Source: Asaia astilbis JCM 15831 (GTDB lineage Bacteria; Pseudomonadota; Alphaproteobacteria; Acetobacterales; Acetobacteraceae). Taken from it: 64,000 nucleotides of DNA. Of this stretch, positions 59,168 through 64,000 are shown in pieces. The position numbers and the translations under genes are program-made. Location: the NCBI RefSeq assembly GCF_000613845.1, contig NZ_BAJT01000004.1:62001-126000 (forward strand), written 5' to 3'. The notes under the pieces are model-generated. The model did no database searches, was not told where the DNA came from, and saw nothing but the letters and a program-made list of their open reading frames with translations. Every line of letters begins with the position of its first letter. Position 1 is the stretch's first letter.

Positions 59168-59212
59168 AAAGGGGCCGAGGCCCCTTTGCGTGTCCAGGGA
59201 CAAGCCCTGGAC
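59168..59212 (-). terminator. Tandem hairpins downstream of speE
   Basis: Two perfect stem-loops lie just past the speE stop: CCCTGGAC with GTCCAGGG (59192-59212) and GGCCCCTTT with AAAGGGGCC (59168-59187). A third GC-rich dyad (GCGGGGC/GCCCCGC) near 59094-59111 follows the convergent small gene. Together they probably end transcription from both sides. Confidence 0.65.
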
Positions 59213-59219
59213 GAACGCA

Positions 59220-60092
59220 TCAGCCTTCCTGCGTGGGCAGGTTTTCGGCGATGTAAGGCGGTAGGTTGAAGGCGCCGACGTGGATTTCTGGCGACCAGTA
59301 CCGTGTCGTGCCGAGAATGCCTGCAGCCTCAGCGCGTGCGCGAACGTCTTCGACACTCTGCTTGGTCGGGGTGACGCCCTTGGCAGCAACGCCGAGCGTC
59401 ATGAAGCCACCGACATAAGTCGGCACGGCGGCAACATAAGCCGAGACATGCGGGAAGAAGTTGGCACGACGCACGCTGGTCTCACGCAGCTCATCGGCTT
59501 GCATGAAGGGAACGCCGCACTGATTGACGATCAGACCCTGTGCGGAGAGGATGCGAGCGCAGTCCTTGTAGAAGGCATCGGTGAAGAGCACTTCGCCCAC
59601 GCCGATCGGGTCGGTCGAGTCGACGATGATGACGTCAAAGGAGCCCTCTTCTGCCTTAGCGACATAATCGATGCCATCGCCGACGATGACTTCGGCGCGC
59701 GGGTCGTTCCAGGCGTCACCGGCGATGTTGGGCAGATGCTGCTTGGACAGCTCGATCACGGCGCCGTCGATTTCCACCATGACGGCTTTTTCAACGGTCT
59801 TGTGCTGAAGCACGCGACGCAGAACACCGCCATCGCCCGCACCGATGATCAGAACGCGCTTTGCATCAGGATGCGTCAGCAACGGCACATGCGTCAGCAT
59901 TTCCTGATAGACGAACTCATCACGCTCGGTGATCTGGATGACGCCGTCGAGCACGAGTACACGGCCGTGAAACTCGCTTTCGAAGACGACGATGTCCTGA
60001 AAATCGCTTTTGACGCGTGCAAGCTCGCGCGTGACACGAAAACGCTGACCCCAGTCAGGGTACAGGGTTTCGTTGATCCAAGACTCAGACAT
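59220..60092 (-). CDS. speE: Spermidine synthase
   Basis: SpeE transfers an aminopropyl group from decarboxylated SAM to putrescine. The 290-residue protein has GRVLVLDGVIQITERDEFVYQEM, with the gatekeeping segment and substrate Asp; VLIIGAGDGGVLRRVL as the cofactor loop; VMVEIDGAVIEL; and the catalytic-site VDSTDPIGVGEVLFT. The frame is intact. It works with speD, located just upstream on the same strand but separated by a strong hairpin. Confidence 0.96.
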   Translation of the reverse strand: MSESWINETLYPDWGQRFRVTRELARVKSDFQDIVVFESEFHGRVLVLDGVIQITERDEFVYQEMLTHVPLLTHPDAKRVLIIGAGDGGVLRRVLQHKTVEKAVMVEIDGAVIELSKQHLPNIAGDAWNDPRAEVIVGDGIDYVAKAEEGSFDVIIVDSTDPIGVGEVLFTDAFYKDCARILSAQGLIVNQCGVPFMQADELRETSVRRANFFPHVSAYVAAVPTYVGGFMTLGVAAKGVTPTKQSVEDVRARAEAAGILGTTRYWSPEIHVGAFNLPPYIAENLPTQEG

Positions 60093-60113
60093 AGCGTTGC
60101 CCCTTTTTCTCGT

Positions 60114-60142
60114 AAAAAAAGCCGGGCTTTTGGGCCCGGCTT
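60114..60142 (-). terminator. Rho-independent terminator between speD and speE
   Basis: AAGCCGGGC (60119-60127) pairs perfectly with GCCCGGCTT (60134-60142) around TTTTGG. On the minus strand it is followed by a seven-base T-run (A-run 60114-60120 on the plus strand). It begins 32 bp past the speD stop and 22 bp before the speE start, so speD transcripts should largely stop before speE unless read-through is regulated. Confidence 0.9.
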
Positions 60143-60173
60143 GGTCTGCAATCCGCGCAGATCCGGACTTGTG

Positions 60174-60653
60174 TCAGGCTGCGTTTGTGATCTTTTCGCG
60201 GCCACGACGAACTTCGTCGGAAACAACGCGACCAGCCTGGAACAGACGCTGCATCACCGGAATCGTTAGATTCGGGTCGCAGGCACCGCACATGAAGACG
60301 TCCACGGCAGCGAAGTTACGCTCCGGCCAAGTGTGGATCGAGATGTGGCTTTCAGCCAGAACAATCACGCCCGACACGCCGCCATTGGGCGTAAAGTGGT
60401 GGAAGTGGCTGTGCAGGATCGTCGCTCCTGCGGTAACCGCGGCTTCGCAAAGCGTGGCGTCGATTGATGCAGGATCGTCCAGATTCTTGGCGTCCCAGAA
60501 ATCGATCAGCAGGTGGTGGCCGGCAAAGCGTTCACCATCACGCTCAATAAAGTAATCCTTGCACACCTCTTCATGAGATGTGTTCGATGCGACAGTCTGG
60601 TTATCTCTCGGGAGTTCCGATACCATCCCCAGTTGAGCAAGTGCGTTCATCAC
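60174..60653 (-). CDS. speD: S-adenosylmethionine decarboxylase proenzyme
   Basis: SpeD decarboxylates SAM to provide the aminopropyl donor for spermidine. It is a self-cleaving proenzyme; the cleavage motif is LAESHISIHTWPE, with the pyruvoyl-forming Ser at residue 102. Other family features are GHHLLIDFWDA, HSHFHHFTPNGGVSG and the catalytic Cys in DVFMCGACDP. It has 159 residues, with a ~30-residue N-terminal extension before the usual start region; a later start would also be possible. It is upstream of speE. Confidence 0.95.
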   Translation of the reverse strand: MMNALAQLGMVSELPRDNQTVASNTSHEEVCKDYFIERDGERFAGHHLLIDFWDAKNLDDPASIDATLCEAAVTAGATILHSHFHHFTPNGGVSGVIVLAESHISIHTWPERNFAAVDVFMCGACDPNLTIPVMQRLFQAGRVVSDEVRRGREKITNAA

Positions 60654-60780
60654 GTACCTCTAAACCAGTAGACAGCCTGTTGGGCAACATGCCCCCTTGG
60701 GCCAAGGCCGCCCGATTAAAGAGGATGCCCCCCGGATGCAAGAAGTTTCTGCATCCGGAACCTGTATTGTCATACTCCTG

Positions 60781-61113
60781 TCAGGAGATGTCCGTCTGAC
60801 TGCGCACGACGCGAAAAGCCCCGAAAAACTCGACGCTGATGATGAGCGGCCCGCATGCCGAGTCCAGAGCCGCAAAGGCATCTGAATGATCGTTCTTGAA
60901 ATCGAGATAGGCCTGATAGGAGCTCCATTCATCGATGGCGATGTAGCGCCCGGTCTGCAGGACATCGGCGATGAGTTTTGTGCCCCGGTAAGAGGGCACA
61001 TTGCGAAATAGTCGGGCCCATGGGCCGTCTGAGCCATAGCTCGACTCGAATGTTTCGATCTGGTTTGGAGCGACCACAAAGCGCCTGACAATTTCGCAAG
61101 TCACTGTCTTCAT
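60781..61113 (-). CDS. Antibiotic biosynthesis monooxygenase-domain protein
   Basis: A 110-residue ferredoxin-like (dimeric alpha-beta barrel) protein. The pattern is CEIVRRFVVAPNQIETFESSYGS, WARLFRNVPSYRGTKLIADVL, YIAIDEWSSYQAYLDFKNDHSDAFAALD. Such domains occur in small monooxygenases, heme-degrading enzymes and stress proteins, and function cannot be set from sequence. Its ATG overlaps the aldolase stop (ATGA at 61110-61113), so the two are co-translated. Confidence 0.8.
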   Translation of the reverse strand: MKTVTCEIVRRFVVAPNQIETFESSYGSDGPWARLFRNVPSYRGTKLIADVLQTGRYIAIDEWSSYQAYLDFKNDHSDAFAALDSACGPLIISVEFFGAFRVVRSQTDIS

Positions 61114-62215
61114 CTCTTCTGGGCGATGGATCTGCCCTTGGAACCCAGATCGGCAAAGGCCTCTTCAAGGCGATCGACGATGCTTTTCTCGCCAACACGG
61201 AGCCATTTTCGCGGATCGTAGAATTTCTTGTAGGGCGCGTCCGTCTCGGGATCGATCTGGTGCAGGAACGCCTTCGGATGATCGAGCACATATTGGCCGA
61301 TTCCGTTGGCAAACGCGAATTGCACGTCAGTATCGATGTTCATCTTGAAAACACCGTAGGAAACAGCTGCCGTGATCTTGTCTTTTTCGGAGCCCGATCC
61401 GCCGTGGAAGACGAGAGCCAGCGGCTTGGGACCAAGACCTGTTTTTTCGGCAACATGCTCTTGCGAGTGCAGAAGGATTTCAGGGCGGAGCTGGACGTTG
61501 CCCGGCTTGTAAACGCCATGAACATTGCCGAATGAAGCCGCTACGGTCACATGGCCGAGGGGCGACAGGCGGTTCCACGCCACAAGAACATCTTCCGGTT
61601 GGGTGTAGAGATGGGCGTTGTCTTCATGATCTTCGAGGTCATGGCCAACGCCGTCCTCTTCTCCGCCCGTGACGCCAAGTTCGATTTCGAGGCTGATCCC
61701 GAGTTTCGCCATACGGGGCAGAAGACGGGCGCATTCGGCCAGATTATCGTCAAGCGCCTCGGCGGAGAGATCGAGCATATGCGAGGAAAAGAGAGGAGGA
61801 CGACCGGCAGCGACCTCGGCCTCGCTCAGTTCAAGAAGACCCTCAACCCAGGGAATGAGCTTGCGATCGGCGTGATCGGTATGAAGAACGACGCAGACGC
61901 CATACTCACGGGCCAGAAGATGCACATGATGCGCCATGCTGCAGCACCGAGCACACGGGCTCTGTGCTGATCGGCCAGGCCTTCGCCCGCATAGAAGCGG
62001 GCTCCACCATTGGAGCATTGGATGATGACATCCGAGTTGTTCCGGGCTGCCGCTTCGAGGACGGCATTAACGCTGTCTGTGCCGACGACATTGATGGCAG
62101 GCAGAGCGTAACCACCCTCCTTGCAGGCCTCGATCAGGGTGAGATAGTCATCACCTGTGACAACGCCCGGGGGCAGAACTCGGTTCGTGCGCGACGTATT
62201 CGGGTGTGTAGGGGT
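61110..62215 (-). CDS. fba: Class II fructose-bisphosphate aldolase, broken by an apparent 1-nt deletion
   Basis: A zinc-dependent aldolase of glycolysis and gluconeogenesis, ~368 residues, in the long FbaA-type subgroup. The N-terminal frame has PPGVVTGDDYLTLIEACKEG, YALPAINVVGTDSVNAVLEA and IIQCSNGGARFYAG. Near 61938-61940 one base is missing; the next frame gives AMAHHVHLLAREYGVCVVLHTDHA with the zinc/catalytic HTDHA, EIELGVTGGEEDGV, FGNVHGVYKPGNVQL and LVFHGGSGSEKDKI, then NIDTDVQFAFANG. ATG 62215 is the family start; the upstream ATG 62302 is rejected. In acetic acid bacteria this enzyme mainly supports gluconeogenesis and the pentose-phosphate branch. Confidence 0.93.
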
Positions 62216-62463
62216 CATAAGGATCTCATGTCTCTGATAACGGATCGTCACGCCTATTTTATCGCTATCTGTGACGGTAATGCCTAGACCTTTCATGGAC
62301 ACATTGAAGTCATTCTTGTTTCAGAACGGCTGAATCGGCCCGGTTGTCGCAGTTTGCCCTTGCGCTGATCGACCCGTTCGGTCAGTTTCTGCCCTCTTCT
62401 CCACGGCCACCTCGCGTGAATTTCCCGGTCGCTGGATCTGGCATGGATTAACGCAATGAGGGG

Positions 62464-63171
62464 ATGGACCGGTTGAACATGAAAGAAGGGATCTCTTTGC
62501 CTGGGGCGGAAGACCGGCAGGAGGAGAGCGTCTCGATCAATGCCAAACGGCGCCAGATTCTGGACGGTGCTGAGGCGATCTTTCTCGAATCCGGTTATGA
62601 AGGGGCCTCGATGTCCCAGATTGCGTTTCGCGCCAAGGTCTCGAAGGGCACGCTTTATAATCACTTCGAGAACAAGGCTGCGTTGTTCGGCGCCGTTATC
62701 GACGATCTGAGCCGAAGCAAGCTGGCTCCAGCTCTGTGTCAAAGCCAGCTGACCGCCATCACCTGTGTCGAAGCCTTCTCGCAGCTTGCAGAGCGGTTTA
62801 TCCGCATCCTGCTTCAGCCGGGGCCCTTGCGGCTTTATCGCATCATTGTTTCCGAAGCACCCCATTTCCCGGATCTGGCGGACACGTTCTGGCGCTATGG
62901 CTTCGGCAAGACTCTCGATACGGTGACGCAGTGGATCGAGCACTGGATCGACCGTGGGGCCATCGTAACGGATGACCCGGTTTTTGCGGCGGAGCAGTTC
63001 ATGGCGCTGTGTCAGACGCGGCTTGTGCAACGCAAGCGCTTCGAATTGCCGATCGACAGCAGTGACGAGCAGATCCTTTTCGTGTCAGGGCGTATCGGGC
63101 AAGCTTTCGTTGCCATTTATGGACGCGAGACACAGGCACACAAGCCGGCTAAACGCTCTCTTCAGACCTGA
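62464..63171 (+). CDS. TetR/AcrR family transcriptional regulator
   Basis: A 235-residue helical repressor. The DNA-binding domain reads AKRRQILDGAEAIFLESGYE then GASMSQIAFRAKVSKGTLYNHFENKAALF, with the recognition helix SKGTLYNHF. The ligand domain includes FIRILLQPGPLRLYRIIVSEAPHFPDLADTFWRYG, a C-terminal pattern common to AcrR-type regulators with a TetR_C_7-like domain. ATG 62464 has a ribosome site too close to it, so ATG 62479 may be the true start. No efflux gene is adjacent; the target is unknown. Confidence 0.9.
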   Translation: MDRLNMKEGISLPGAEDRQEESVSINAKRRQILDGAEAIFLESGYEGASMSQIAFRAKVSKGTLYNHFENKAALFGAVIDDLSRSKLAPALCQSQLTAITCVEAFSQLAERFIRILLQPGPLRLYRIIVSEAPHFPDLADTFWRYGFGKTLDTVTQWIEHWIDRGAIVTDDPVFAAEQFMALCQTRLVQRKRFELPIDSSDEQILFVSGRIGQAFVAIYGRETQAHKPAKRSLQT

Positions 63172-63202
63172 TGTCATAAAACCGGTATCCAGAGAGTGCC
63201 CC

Positions 63203-63993
63203 ATGGTTTCTGTTTTCTCCCGAACAGGTATCGGCCTTTTCGTTAGTGGCCTTCTCTTTTCGGTATCAGGAGTTGTGGCGGCGCAGGATGGCGTGCCGGT
63301 GAACAGGGCTCAGATCGTGGCTGTTTTCCCTCATGATCCTGAAGCCTTCACCGAAGGCCTGTTTTACCAGGATGGATATCTTTTCGAGAGCACCGGCCGG
63401 GTGGGCCATTCGGAGATCCGGAAGGAGGCCCTCGAAACAGGCAAGATGATCGCTCAGACCTCGCTGCCGGACGGGTATTTCGGCGAAGGGATCGTGGCTT
63501 GGCGGAACAGGCTCGTCACGCTGACATGGAGGAGTGAGCGAGGATTTCTCTGGAGCTTCCCCGGTCTGAAAATGCTGGGCAATTTCCGCTACAAGGGTGA
63601 GGGCTGGGGGCTGACCCATGATGACAGCTCGCTGATCATGTCAGACGGATCTCCCTGCCTGAAGCGTCTCGACCCTGTCACACTGCGTGTTTTGAGCAGA
63701 ATATGCGTCAAAGCAGCCGGAGTGCCTGTCAGCAGATTGAATGAGCTCGAATATATCCATGGCGAGATATGGGCCAATATCTGGATGACACCCGAAATAG
63801 CGCGGATCGACCAGTAACGGGAGAGGTAAAATCGTGGATCGACCTGACTGGTCTTGCAGAAAAGGTGAATAGCTTCGATCCTGATGCCGTTGCGAATGGG
63901 ATCGCCTACGACCGGAAGCGCGACAGGATATTCGTTACAGGAAAATACTGGCCTCATTTATATCAGATAAAAATCAACGACTTCAAAAACTGA
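63203..63993 (+). CDS. Glutaminyl-peptide cyclotransferase (beta-propeller type), with apparent 1-nt deletion
   Basis: A secreted enzyme of the plant/bacterial glutaminyl cyclase type, which converts N-terminal Gln to pyroglutamate. The signal peptide is GLFVSGLLFSVSGVVAA. The family core follows: FPHDPEAFTEGLFYQDGYLFESTGRVGHSEIR, split as FPHDPEAFTEGLFY and FESTGRVG; then GYFGEGIVAWRNRL, SDGSPCLKRLDP, and LNELEYIHGEIWANIWMTPEIARID. The frame stops at TAA just after; one C missing at 63811-63812 restores PVTGEVKSWIDLTGL, NGIAYDRKRDRIFVTGKYWPHLYQI and TGA 63991-63993. Two cysteines (PCL and ICV) probably pair. Confidence 0.88.
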
Positions 63994-64000
63994 CTTCAAG

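Noticed and set aside
62293..63030. Minus-strand open frame of 245 codons upstream of the aldolase
   Set aside because: Antisense shadow of the TetR regulator gene, with Arg/His/Gln-rich composition.

Overview
The window looks like chromosomal DNA of a GC-rich alphaproteobacterium, most likely an acetic acid bacterium (Acetobacteraceae; Asaia, Gluconobacter or Kozakia type). This rests on the complete pqqABCDE cluster, the ChvG/ChvI pair, the electron-transfer flavoprotein set, DUF2155, UrcA and MlaD-type genes, and the hemE / intergenic / maf arrangement seen at alphaproteobacterial chromosome origins. The genus is an inference. Genes are tightly packed, with many ATGA-type stop/start overlaps.

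Layout: 1-3400 heavy-metal RND efflux genes (minus); 3603-4952 an AI-2E-type permease; 5110-8285 PQQ biosynthesis; 8413-10615 hemJ, a HAD phosphatase and hemE (minus); 10616-10933 a noncoding segment that I propose is the replication origin; 10934-11565 maf; 11648-11723 tRNA-Ala(GGC) with a clear promoter; 11861-17368 a five-gene aromatic/fusaric-acid-type efflux operon with a MarR regulator; 17434-19852 two purine-catabolism enzymes; 20131-23497 etfA, etfB and ETF-quinone oxidoreductase; 23522-25432 trmB and metK; 25580-30260 the grpE-dnaK-dnaJ-dapB chaperone cluster; 30521-33040 chvI-chvG; 33704-36284 otsB-otsA-dsbB; 36440-37868 mlaD with two small partners; 38101-39669 a degenerate class II ribonucleotide reductase-like gene; 39702-45156 RidA, an acyltransferase-like protein, an M1 peptidase and a glycosyltransferase; 45596-46885 ahcY; 47012-50286 a secreted His-rich protein, a CorA transporter, a 2H phosphoesterase and trhO; 50466-52823 a TonB-dependent siderophore receptor; 53241-58784 sugar epimerase, S1/P1 nuclease, S9 peptidase, DedA and SDR; 59220-60653 speE and speD; 61110-63993 class II aldolase, TetR regulator and glutaminyl cyclotransferase.

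A second theme is sequence quality. I find about 17 places where a well-conserved gene is broken by what reads as exactly one missing base: pqqB, hemJ, hemE, maf, three genes of the efflux operon, the ureidoglycine transaminase, ETF-QO, dnaK, dsbB, otsA (twice), trhO, dedA, fba and the cyclotransferase. Several of these genes are essential or nearly so, and every event is a deletion, so consensus error is the leading explanation. I annotate these genes at full length and state the break.

Most promising for novelty: the hemE-maf intergenic region, which carries 11 GTAC tetramers in about 216 bp, including three copies of GTACAAYCC, with DnaA-box-like sites and an A-rich tract; and the 522-residue protein that keeps the class II ribonucleotide reductase C-terminal fold but appears to have lost catalytic sequence. 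S-adenosylmethionine metabolism recurs (metK, ahcY, speD, speE, trmB), but these genes are dispersed rather than in one operon.
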